A stretch of DNA of 64,000 bases from Rhizophagus irregularis (taxonomy: Eukaryota > Glomeromycota > Glomeromycetes > Glomerales > Glomeraceae): the NCBI RefSeq assembly GCF_026210795.1, contig NC_089437.1, positions 3,596,001 to 3,660,000 on the forward strand, read 5' to 3'. The notes beneath the pieces are model-generated. The model had not been told where the DNA came from and did not search any database. It saw only the letters and a program-made list of their open reading frames with translations. Below, in pieces: positions 25,962 through 36,102 of the stretch (within the stretch, counting starts at the first letter, position 1; the number at the start of each line of letters is the position of its first letter). The position numbers and the translations under genes were made by a program.

Positions 25962-26304
25962 AGGATGTTCATCGGTTCTAAAAGACCGTGGTCCTACGGT
26001 CTTACACCTTAAAAAGACGGACCGGTCCGTCTTGGTGTTGGACTGCGGTCTTTCGGTCCTGTATCGCATATATTAAGATCGTCGGTCTTTTTAAGGACCG
26101 CAGTCTTTTTAAGACGATCAGTCTTTTTTCTTTTTTTTGCAAACGAAAAAATTTTTTATATAAAAATCATTATTATATGAAGAACGGTATGAGGACTGGT
26201 CAGTCCTCGGGACCGGTCCTACTGCGCCATGAAAAATGCAAAACCGCGGTCCGGTCCTACAAGTCCTGGGACCGACTAGGACCGGTAGGACCGATGACCA
26301 TCCT
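25962..26304. mobile_element. GGACC-rich MITE with TA target duplication
   Basis: Terminal inverted repeats AGGATGTTCATCGGTTC (left) and GGACCGATGACCATCCT (right) are mirror images with few mismatches and are bordered by TA at 25960-25961 and 26305-26306, as expected for Tc1/mariner-type insertion. The interior repeats GGACCGGTCC, AGACCG and GGTCCT motifs in both orientations, so it would fold extensively. The 115-aa open frame inside (Arg/Ser/Gly-rich) is a by-product. No transposase. Confidence 0.75.
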
Positions 26305-26702
26305 TAATGCCAACACGTCATGCATAAAAATTTAAATAATTTAAGAATCTTTTTTTTTAAATAATAATAATAATTTCACTATTAATAATATTAATAAAAA
26401 TAAACGGGAATGTTATTAATATTTACTAATATCAACATTTTATTATGAAAGCGCGTAAAACAGCATAAAAATTATTACGCGGCATACACAACAATCCATC
26501 TCCATCCTGTGCCAGGTTCTTTACATTCTCCACATATTCCATATGCTTGTTTTCTTCTTTGACAATTATTGATATATTTGGATAGATTGATCGGTATTTG
26601 CTTACTTTCGCATCATGACATAATGACATCATAAGTCAATTACAACATTTTTTGTATTTATTGTTATTATTAATTTATAAAAAAGTTTGTACAACAAAAA
26701 AA

Positions 26703-26712
26703 TATATAAAAG
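26703..26712 (+). promoter_or_regulatory. TATA box for the gene at 26776
   Basis: TATATAAAAG lies 64 bp before the ATG at 26776, followed by a pyrimidine-rich stretch. Same spacing range as the TATA boxes before the lysozyme, peptidase and repeat-precursor genes in this window. Confidence 0.5.
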
Positions 26713-26775
26713 ACCTTACTCCCTTTTTTTATTTCTTTATCTGTTATTAAAAAATTTCTCATTATAAAATTTTTA

Positions 26776-27385
26776 ATGTCTGAACAACAAAATACAGCTG
26801 AACAGCAAAATACGTCTGAACAACAAGCTAAAAATAATAAATTGAAGCATTTTGACCATCCTGGTTGGAGCGTAAATATTTTAAAAAAATTTTTTTTTTT
26901 AGGAAACAATTTTTTATTTGAAATATAAAAGTTCTAATACAAATGTCATGCAGGGTTTTAGAGACTTATTTTATAGTAATTCGGTTGATATTCGACCCGT
27001 TCCACCGGACCAATATAAGCTCGTGTATGAGATTCCAGGTGATTAATATTAATATCAATCGTTATAATTTTATTTTTTTTTTTGCGGTCTAACACGGTAT
27101 CATTCATTAATTTTAGGATGGAATCTCTCACAGAGAAGCCAGACTACTAGTATGTCTGAACGGATGTTGGAGCAGAATACTAGTAGTATTTGTAAGGATA
27201 AAGAAACACCCAAACTGAAGCATTTTGACCATCCTGGTTGGAATGTGAATATTAAAATTTTTTTAATTTTTTTTTTTTTTGAAATACAAGATTCTAACAC
27301 AAATATAATGCAGGGTTTCAGAGATTTGTTTCATAGTGATTCGGTTGATATTCGAATCGTTCCAACAGAATATAAGCTCGTGTGA
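26776..27385 (+). CDS. Small unknown protein built from an internal duplication (4 exons)
   Basis: Exons 26776-26871, 26954-27038, 27117-27244 and 27314-27385, all with GT-AG introns, keep one frame and end at TGA 27383-27385 (126 aa). The first half reads MSEQQNTAEQQ, LKHFDHPGWS, then GFRDLFYSNSVDIRPVPP and YKLVYEIPG. The second half repeats this: MSERMLEQN, LKHFDHPGWN, GFRDLFHSDSVDIRIVP, YKLV. The intron in HPGW|GFRD is also duplicated, so a genomic segment of about 360 bp was copied in tandem. The second copy is 2 bp shorter near its end and therefore stops earlier. I do not recognise the family. It has no signal peptide and no obvious catalytic motif. The TATA box and conserved splice sites argue that it is real. 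Confidence 0.55.
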
Positions 27386-28751
27386 GATTCCAGGTGATTA
27401 ATATTAATATCAATCTTGTTATAATTTTTTTTTTTTCGCGTTTTAACACGGTTTCATTCATTAATTTTAATAAGGACGGAAATTGAAAAAATAGTCAAGG
27501 GATGGTAAGATGGAATGTTAGGTATATATTATAGGACCTAGATGGTAGGGATGTTAACATCCTCTGCTGGCTGTACAGAAGGCCAGGCTAGCTATATATG
27601 ATAATATAATAAAGGTGTAAAGTATTTTCTAAAGGTATATATATTATGTATATATGTTAGTAACCATGCTAAAAGTGGCGATGCTGAAACCCTTGATCTA
27701 AAAATTTGCGATCATTAAAAAATATCTTCAGCATGATAACGTGCCGATGCGCAGCATCTAGTTGTAATCTTAAAACATTTTTCTTCAAAAAGAACTTGCA
27801 AAATTTTTTTACCGCACAAAGAAGCAAGCAATATAAATCCAACACTGTATTAAAAACTCTAATACTCTTTGTTTGATGTAAGTTGGAACGCAAAATCAAT
27901 ACCTTATTTTTACTAACAATGTCTTCAACTTCTCACAGAAAATGCTTCTTTACACTACGAAATTTTCTGGTTGTAAGTACAAAATCTTCGCCACATTCCC
28001 TTCAACAAAGACACAAACGTTCTTCTTATTGAAATTTTTTTTGTTTTTTTTAAAAAAAAAAGATTAGCCATTGTCTAATAACCATAAACCAACCGGTCGT
28101 CTGTTTTTTTTTAGAAAAAAAAGAAAAATGCTCTAGCTAAATAATTATAAAAGAGTTTAACTCGGATATGCTCAAGTCGAATCGAGTTACACTAGTGCGA
28201 GTCCAAGCTCTAATTTAGCTTTTAGATATAAAGTTCGATATTATATCTTTCGAAAGAAGAAACAGCAAGCTAATGAAAGATAGACTGAAATTGTTCATAT
28301 GAACAAAAGTTGTATTAGTAACATTGTTTAGAAAATGAAAAAGAAGTCGTAATGATTTTGAATCAATAATAATAAGTATTATAAGTTCGAATAAAAATAT
28401 CATCTTCTCCTTATATCACACGTAGCTTTACAATATTTATTATTTATAAACTATTCGATTAGATTATCCTGAATATTTAAATAAAAGTATTCAACCAAAA
28501 TAACCAAAATAAGTATAAGTAAATACAATAATTTATTTATTTAATTGCAAATTATAGCTTTGGACATGATTATAATACAAAATAAAAAAAATGGTAAATA
28601 TAAATACATTTTAAGAAGAAAAGAAAATTGATAGTTCTATAATGGTTAAAGATCAAAATTATTAATATTATTAATAAGAAGAGTATTCAATTTGTTTTTC
28701 TCTCTATGTAATAGAAATAAGTTTCTCATATTAAATAACTATCAAAAAATT
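27386..28751. other. Intergenic stretch
   Basis: The start (to about 27460) is the second copy of the intron found at 27039-27116, left over from the tandem duplication. The rest is AT-rich with no supported gene. A GC-richer patch at 27540-27590 contains a GGATGTTAACATCC palindrome. Confidence 0.55.
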
Positions 28752-29935
28752 TTAATAATATTTTTCTTTTTTGTCATCTTTGTGATCATTCTTTTTGTCA
28801 TCGTATCCGTATTCGTCATCGTACTTATCCTTTCCATCGTAGCTATCGGGGTAGTAATCGTAGCTGTCTTTCTCATCCTTGTAATCTTTTTCCTCGGCTA
28901 CTGCGCTACGTCTGTAATATTTTTCTTTTTTGTCATCTTTGTGATCCTTCTTTTTGTCATCATATCCGTATTCGTCATCGTACTTATCCTTTCCATCGTA
29001 GCTGTCGGGGTAGTAATCGTAGCTGTCTTTCTCATCCTTGTAATCTTTTTCCTCGGCTACTGCGCTACGTCTGTAATATTTTTCTTTTTTGTCATCTTTG
29101 TGATCCTTCTTTTTGTCATCATATCCGTATTCGTCATCGTACTTATCCTTTCCATCGTAGCTGTCGGGGTAGTAATCGTAGCTGTCTTTCTCATCCTTGT
29201 AATCTTTTTCCTCGGCTACTGCGCTACGTCTGTAATATTTTTCTTTTTTGTCATCTTTGTGGTTCTTTTTGTCATCGTATCCGTATTCGTCATCGTACTT
29301 ATCCTTTCCATCGTAGCTGTCGGGGTAGTAATCGTAGCTGTCTTTCTCATCCTTGTAATCTTTTTCCTCGGCTACTGCGCTACGTCTGTAATATTTTTCT
29401 TTTTTGTCATCTTTGTGATCCTTCTTTTTGTCATCATATCCGTATTCGTCGTCGTACTTATCCTTTCCATCGTAGCTGTCGGGGTAGTAATCGTAGCTGT
29501 CTTTCTCATCCTTGTAATCTTTTTCCTCGGCTACTGCGCTACGTCTGTAATATTTTTCTTTTTTGTCATCTTTGTGATCCTTCTTTTTGTCATCATATCC
29601 GTATTCGTCGTCGTACTTACCCTTTCCATCGTAGCTGTCGGGGTAGTAATCGTAGCTGTCTTTTTCATCCTTGTAATCTTTTTCCTCGGCTACTGCGCTA
29701 CGTCTGTAATATTTTTCTTTTTTGTCATCTTTGTGATCCTTCTTTTTGTCATCATATCCGTATTCGTCATCGTACTTATCCTTTCCATCGTAGCTGTCGG
29801 GGTAGTAATCGTAGCTGTCTTTCTCATCCTTGTAATCTTTTTCCTCGGCTACTGCGCTACGTCTGTAATATTTGTCTTTTTTGTCATCTTTGTGATCCTT
29901 CTTTTTGTCATCGTATCCGTATTCGTCATCGTACT
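28752..29935 (-). repeat. 159-bp coding tandem repeat array
   Basis: Seven full and one partial unit of 159 bp (one unit is 3 bp shorter, where KKKDH is KKNH). Units differ at only a few positions, for example ATC/GTC next to TCGTC, and several differences are shared by neighbouring units. This is the pattern expected from unequal crossing-over or gene conversion. The opposite strand is also open for 444 codons purely because Asp/Lys/Tyr codons read as Val/Ile/Phe in reverse. Confidence 0.9.
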
Positions 29936-30162
29936 TATCCTTCTTATCATCATCATAATAATATGTAGATGGTGCGTCACGTTTATTATTCAATTCAACC
30001 TCAGAAATAGGAGCAGCATTAACTAATAATTTTTTTGAAAAAAAAATTTAGTAAATTAATTTCATTTATTTACATAATAATTTCATATTCAAGTTTCTAT
30101 TATTCACCATTAAGAGCCGAAACTCCCAAAGCCGTTAAACAAACAAGAGTTGTGAACTTCAT
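28752..30162 (-). CDS. Secreted Kex2-processed repeat precursor (KEP-like), 2 exons
   Basis: Exon 1 (30162-30108) starts at ATG 30162 and encodes a signal peptide, MKFTTLVCLTALGVSALN. An 85-bp GT-AG intron follows; exon 2 (30022-28752) continues in frame with VNAAPISEVELNNKRDAP, giving 441 aa. After a KR site (32-33) come eight units beginning DKYDDEYGYDD (one GKYDD), spaced 53 residues (159 bp). Seven carry YYRR followed by SAVAEEKDYKDE; RR falls at 72, 125, 178, 231, 283, 336 and 389 (first Arg). The last unit ends in EKYY and a stop, without RR. The protein has no cysteine and is rich in Asp, Lys and Tyr. Known fungal precursors with dibasic sites in each repeat (alpha-factor, Ustilago Rep1, other KEPs) are cut by Kex2 in the Golgi; by analogy this would release several near-identical peptides of about 51 aa. 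Function unknown; signal or cell-surface peptides are both possible. Confidence 0.85.
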
Positions 30163-30252
30163 TTCTTTTTTTATTAATTAGATCTTTTTTATCTCGATCT
30201 TTTTAATTATTTCAGATCGAACTGAAGAAATTTTGAAGGGAAAAAACGAGTG

Positions 30253-30260
30253 TTTATATA
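30253..30260 (-). promoter_or_regulatory. TATA box of the repeat-precursor gene
   Basis: On the minus strand the sequence reads TATATAAA about 90 bp before the ATG at 30162, followed by ACACTCG and a pyrimidine tract. A clear TATA box is consistent with a strongly or conditionally expressed gene. Confidence 0.55.
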
Positions 30261-30263
30261 ATT

Positions 30264-31744
30264 TTTTGAAAATCAAAAAGATTCTTAAAAAGTTCATATA
30301 TTTTTAAATTAAAGAGTAATAATTCCTTCAAATAGAAATCTCATAGTTATATTCAACCAACTCTTTTCAAAAATTGATGATTGAAATTGTATAAAGAGAA
30401 CGTAAAAGGAAACTTCATAGCTATTATATAAAATAACATTTTTATTAATAGATCATTTTAATTTCACAAAAATCCTTTTTCGCGAACAACAAAAAAAAAA
30501 TGAAAAAATTAATTAATTCATTTTTTTTTTATTATAATCAGAAAAAACTATTTGTATATATTTTTAGCTTTTCTTACTTTTTCTTATAAAGAATGGTAAT
30601 TTCATAGATATAAAAAAAAGATTGTTTTCATTGTTCATTTTGTCCTTTGCAATTTTTTATCAGTTTAACTAAAAGTAGAAATAATGATAGTTATGATAGT
30701 CATGCATGCAATTGATCTACAAATCTTTTCAGTCCTTAGTAATTATTTAATTCTGGCCGGTGTTATCAAAAAAAGGAAACTTTTACGTTAATTTTATTCA
30801 ATAAATTCTCGATTACATATAAAGTTATTTCATAAATTATGAACACAATATCAGGAAAAAAAACTTATTTTTTTTAATATATTACTCATTTGACGACTTT
30901 GACGTAATAAGAATAATGAAAATCAAACACAGAAACACAGTATAGTAGTTTTATTATTATCACAATTCTATAATTATAAAATCTTGTACAAACAAAAAAA
31001 AAATCTTGTACAAAAGATTAAACCATAAAAAGTAAATTTATTCGTGATATGAGATTAACACCGCCCGAAATGATTTTCTTGGGATTTTTAGTATATCCCA
31101 GATAATCCCACACGGAAATGAAATTTTTTACTTTTTTAAAAAACTTCGAAAATTTAAATATCTTGAATATTACTAGATATGAACCATAATTTTATTATGA
31201 TATTTATGATATGAAAAAAAAATTATGCTCCGTCATATACGGTAGGAAAAATATAACCAAATCAAAGTAATAAACCGAATTTTTTTATTTCGAATTAAAA
31301 CGATGAATAAAGGATGAAAAAAATAAATTTGCTGTGCCACGGACTGATAAGTATTTTTTTTTTATCTTTTTTTTTCGTTTCTTAAGTTTATATTCGAAAA
31401 TGTTTCACATTGATAAATATATTTTATTAGACTTATTGTTTACATAGATTTTTCCATTTTCATAAGGAACATGGTTTATAAAAAAATTATATTTATTTGC
31501 TTGCCTCGGTGAATCTGTAATTTATTTTTTCACATGTACGGGTGTTGACCCGATTTGTATTTATCTTTTATCTGTATTAATAAAGAATTTATTTTTATGA
31601 CATTTCACGCCATACACACGAAAACACGCACACATGTTTAAAAATCAAAGTAGAGCTTTTTATTATATTTTATGCCGGCTGACTGTTGAAAAGATGTATA
31701 AACTATTAATATCTTTCCGAAAAATATGTCAATAGTAAGGAAAT
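30264..31744. other. AT-rich stretch upstream of the repeat precursor
   Basis: I see no coding region. It should contain the 5' regulatory DNA of the divergently placed precursor gene. Poly-A/T tracts are common; nothing else is recognised. Confidence 0.55.
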
Positions 31745-32640
31745 GTGTTAAAGATCATTTATGGTCCGCAACCCTCAATTGTGTGGAAAATAGCAAAACA
31801 TGGTGCCCGTGGTTTGCAGTTGAAAAACGTCGTACTCGAACGATTAAGATATGAAGGAGTTTGCAGAGAAAAAAGGGGTCTTTGCATTACAAGTAAGTGC
31901 CGTACACTAGCCAGAAAACATGTTATAGAAGACAAAAAATATATCCCAGTCCGTAAACTACGAAATATTATTGATTTTGCAAAAAATATTGCACAAGAGC
32001 GGGTCTTTCAACAGAATATGTTAATTCGACTATTCCAATGCTTTGGAGATGTGGCAAAGGTCATGAATGGGCTACAACCCTTTATCGAATAAAAAATATG
32101 GGAAGATGGTAAGATAGTGTTCACATTGTGCTGGTAATTTCTTTGTGGTCTTATAGAAGCAAAGGAAATCGCTCACAGTAGGGACGGTATGTATTAATCT
32201 GTGTTCCAATGCAATGGATATGTAACAAAGGTCATAGATGGGTTTCAAGTTTTAATTGTATAAAGCACTCTAAGAAATGGTTGCAATGGTTGCTTAAATA
32301 AATATGAAAATCTATGTCATGAAGCCATAATAACATTCTTGCAGATTTCTTGAAAATACATTCTCAAGGATTAGAACTCGATATTTACTATCTACAGTAT
32401 GGATTTGCTATAGAGGTACAAGGCAAACAACATGAGTAACATGTGAAACACTTTCATAAAGATCTGGAAGAATTTGAAAAGCAGTTGATGCGTGATCAGA
32501 TCAAAAAGAAACTCTGTGAAGAGAATGGGATTGCAGTCATTGCACTAAGAAGGTAGTTTGGTATTACAAAGGCCCATATCCAGTTATTCCTGAGTATCTT
32601 CATGAACTTTTTTGTTCGTAGCTTGTAAGGATTATAAGCT
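31745..32640 (+). pseudogene. Broken zinc-ribbon repeat (DUF4379-like) / VSR-like endonuclease gene
   Basis: Across frames, three zinc-ribbon-like modules can be read: CVKDHLWSATLNCVENS with TWCPWF, then WRCGKGHEWATTLYRIKN, then CNKGHRWVSSFNCIKHS. The W-x-C-x2-GH-x-W pattern with a downstream WC is that of the probable zinc-ribbon domain (DUF4379). At about 32340-32560 the frame reads LADFLKIHSQGLELDIYY, GFAIEVQGKQHE and DQIKKKLCEENGI. This fits a VSR-like PD-(D/E)xK nuclease fold with the acidic residues LD and the EVQG core. It has several breaks. Such genes are repeated in Rhizophagus and behave like selfish or mobile-associated genes; this copy is a remnant. Confidence 0.55.
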
Positions 32641-32645
32641 TTGAT

Positions 32646-33480
32646 ATGGCAGTATATTTGGAAAACGCATGTAAATATGTGGGTGCAGATAATTTACATC
32701 GAGAAAAAGCGATTATGGATGTTCTTAAGCTTCATATTTTTCACAATCAAAGGTACAGCCAAGCTATAAAACCACTCCAATACAGCATCGTTCCTTACGA
32801 GTCACAGGAATATTTCACTCCTAGCCATTATAATGAAACTTTTTCTGAAGAGATCAAAATCAACCCATCATTTGAATCTTACCTCGTCTCTGACATCGAA
32901 GATTTTTTTCAAAGAAGAGGGAAATCTTTAGTAGATGTCTTTGTTGATAACATTATCCTGCTCAATATTAATTCATCAGAAATGTGGGCGTAATGTACGA
33001 AAAGAACTTAACAAATGGAAAATTGTCAACAATTTAACCTTCCTTCATGGATCACTTCCACGATGAAATTCGTAACAGTTCCAAATCTATCAAATGCAGT
33101 TCCTTTAGTAATGAAGCTTATCGTTATCGTGCAATCCAATCAGAACCCTGCTCAGGATCAGACTTGGTGCTCTCTCTTGTGGATAATGAGCAAAAGGTGG
33201 TACTGTTATTAGTGAGCTGTACAGTTTCTGGAAGACCTATTGGGCGAAAAAAAGTCGAAAAGCAGTTAATCAAGTCGTGTATGAAATCTCAGTATATAGA
33301 AACCCCGGGAAAGAGAAAAATTTGAACCCGTGAAATTTTCCTCTTATAAAAAACAATTATGCCTCCAAATAGGAATTCCCGCAGCTAATGAAAAGGAAGA
33401 GTATGGACAAGATTTAGACTTTGATGGTGTAGATTACGATTTGAACTACACCGAAAATACCGGGTTCTGATAAAAAGAAT
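32646..33480 (+). pseudogene. Broken gene of unknown family, possibly nuclease-like
   Basis: The 115-aa first frame starts at ATG 32646 and holds YVGADNLHREKAIMDVLKL and YFTPSHYNETFSEEI. A following frame holds FHDEIRNSSKSIKCSSF, SGSDLVLSLVDNEQKVVLL and GRKKVEKQL. The last part suggests a PD-(D/E)xK-like core (acidic residue in GSDLVL, then a strand VVLLLVSC), but that is only a guess. The region is broken in a few places and followed by further scraps up to about 33750. It lies directly behind the endonuclease remnant and may belong to the same decayed repeat cluster. Confidence 0.35.
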
Positions 33481-34443
33481 CATGAGACAATCAAAAATTC
33501 AACGGAGAATCGGAAACATATTTATATTTCAGTGGAATTTCCTCGTGGGCAGAATAAAAGGTCAAAATTGTTTCGATAAGATGATCTCGTGATTATTGTG
33601 GACAACCGTAATATGGAACACGTTTTTGGACCGGTCATTAAAAAGCTAATGGAAACTCTAAGGTGCGTATCTTACACAATAAGTTGGCAGCAAATGCATT
33701 CTAATGTAAGAATTTTTATTCTAGACAAAGATGGAAAATAAAGAAAATTCGATGGATCTAACACTAACAGAATAGCATGATGAAAAAAATATTAGTCTGC
33801 AAAGTAATGTATGCGAAATCACCATATGAACATACACTTGTTAGAGAATTATTTTAGTATGAAATTTTCACATTATTGATTACTAGTAACATAAAATTTA
33901 TATTTGCGAATATATAATAAAACAGCACATCTTTATTTTGTAAATGAGTTATCAATGTAAAAAGTTCAGCTAAACTAACTAAACTAATAAAATATGAAGT
34001 AGCGGAAAGATATTTCAAGGGAGGAATGTGCCCGGTATTGGTGTGGCAACAGCCCACGCGGATAATTGTTTTTTCCTAGATGCTAGTCGTGGATGGAACA
34101 ATCGCGGAGTAAAAAAATGCGAATCTAATCTTACATTGCATAGACCCTAAGAATTTTTCCGATGTCATACCGCGCCTTTCACATGAGTGTTGCGCCCGGA
34201 TTATGATCGAGATACCTTCGGATCGAGTCATTTCTTCGCGTAGAATATCATGGTTCGGATGGTCTATAGGTCCACCTCGGCGGGATTCAGAATCTTCAGA
34301 ATTAGGTGAAATTACTAACGTCTCATTAAATTATAAAAAATTATAACAACTTCTCTTCTTTCTTCTTATTCATATAATAATAATTTTATTAGTACTAATA
34401 ATAATCATTCGTTCCTTCCTCTATCCTTATCTCTTCGGAAACT
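33481..34443. other. Intergenic, with scraps of decayed coding sequence
   Basis: 33500-33720 retains short matches of coding character without a usable frame. 34020-34280 is richer in G and C than the flanks, like other repeat-derived DNA in this cluster. No gene is supported. Confidence 0.5.
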
Positions 34444-36102
34444 CTAAAAGCCTGCCAAGATGTCTTCATCCGTGATTCGAGGCGTCACTTCCTCACGTTT
34501 CGCGTCAGATTCATCGTAATCAGTATCAGAGTTGGGAGAACTTACAGAATTTTCATTCTGGCTTTCTTCATTTGAAGATTCGTAATGGATCTGGTGGTTC
34601 GAGTCTATAGATTCGTCGGAGTCAGAGTCAGAACTAGAAGAACCTGCTGACGTTTCATTCTGGCTTCCTTCGTCCGAAAATTCGCTAGCCTCCGGCTGGA
34701 TACTATTTCTGCATCCTCTTTCGAAAGTTTCATCCCCAGAATCATCATCAAATCTCTTCATAAAAGCGTCGTCGTAGTATGACAAAATGTCTCGGTTTTC
34801 GAAGTCAACTGATTTATAATATGCTGAATTTGAGTATCTTTTAATCCCGAGATAGCACTTGCACTATATGTAACGTTTTGGATCCTGTCTATGCCTACAC
34901 CTCCTTCACCAAAGAGCTTAAGGATTTTTCGAGCTCTCTCAGTTCTCTTACGCAAATTTACATCTGTAATCATGGGTAGAAAAGGTTTCATTACCCTATA
35001 TATTTTCGATCTTGCCGTTTTATACTTAACCTTGCCATCCATTGTAAGGCTTCTGAATCTGTTTTCAAATTCAAGAGAATAATAAAACCAGTATAGGATT
35101 TGTTTCTGGCCTGTTTTTATTGCTTTATCAAATAATTCCGATAATTTTTGTGCGGAGTCCGGGATCATATCTTCCATACAAGACTTACTAATTTCGTTAA
35201 CGAACAACACAAAGTCAGCGCTTAAATCAACCCCTCTATTATTTGATTTTCCGTTTCAGCTACTTCAGTGGTATTATCAGAATTGCCAGTATCAACCTTC
35301 GGCTCAATCTGATCGTGACTTTTTGTCACGGTTTCCACGATTCTTCCCGAATTTTCCGAAATCATCCGATGATTACTCGTTGAGTCCTGAGCAGACGATT
35401 CAAGCGTTTGTTTCTTTTTCCGCTTACTCTGAATCTCACCACTAACGTTTTTCTTTTGCCTTTCAGAAGCTTCGCATGTCTTGGTATTAGCAGCGCTCCG
35501 CGTCTTCACTTGTGACTGCTCACCCACTGTGCGAACCCTGTTTCATTTTCACGGGCATACTCTCAAATTTTCGTTTTAGATTCGACTGTAGACTTGTGTT
35601 CCTGCTCAAGCTTCACAACCTTGTTCTTAAGATCGGAATTCTCAACCTCGAGATTAGCATTTCGAGCTTTAAGCTCGTCAACCTTTTCCTCGTTCAGAGT
35701 AGCGCGTTGCCTCCATGCTTCAGGTTCATCATTCTTAATCTTAAGCGTAGCCTCCAGTTCGAAGATTCACTGTCTCAAACTTCAAGCTTGGATAACATGA
35801 TTGTTTATTTTTATTTGCATCAGGAAATATTCCGGCTCCTTTTCAACATCTGCCCTATCCTTCAACAGCCCAATAATGAGCTACGCCCTCACCCGCTTGA
35901 CGTTTTTTCGTAATTCGGCTGGTTATCTTGAGAAGTCCCGGCCATTAACCTCTTCATTTTCTAAGATTTTGAGAGCTGTCTCGCTAAGCCCTAAGTTCTG
36001 TTCTTTTAAAAACAAGATAAGTTCGCCATACTTTTTAATTTCTAAGCGTCTCATTTCCTGGTGTAGTATGGAAGTAGAGGTGGGTGTGTTAGTTTCTGAC
36101 AT
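34444..36102 (-). pseudogene. Broken member of a repeated Rhizophagus family (SAM-like, coiled coil, acidic tail)
   Basis: The minus-strand start MSETNTPTS at 36102 leads into a SAM-like segment (LEIKKYGELILFLKEQNLGL, ETALKILENEEVNGRDF). Next comes a coiled coil (DELKARNANLEVENSDLKNK, near 35600-35700) and a basic, charged linker (35527-35222). At 35210-34790 there is a conserved domain: NEISKSCMEDMIPDSAQKL, YWFYYSLEFENRFRSLTMDG, TDVNLRKRTERARKILKLFG. It ends with an acidic Ser/Asp-rich tail (34785-34444). I recognise the domain order and the third domain as a family present many times in Rhizophagus genomes; its function is unknown. The copy has at least four breaks. Confidence 0.65.

Noticed and set aside
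25988-26335. 115-codon plus-strand frame
   Set aside because: It is inside the GGACC-rich palindromic element and reflects its repeated motifs.
28692-30026. 444-codon plus-strand frame that looks like a multi-pass membrane protein
   Set aside because: It is the exact antisense of the 159-bp coding repeat. Asp, Lys and Tyr codons read backwards give Val, Ile, Phe and Leu. The minus strand has the signal-peptide exon, splice sites and TATA box.
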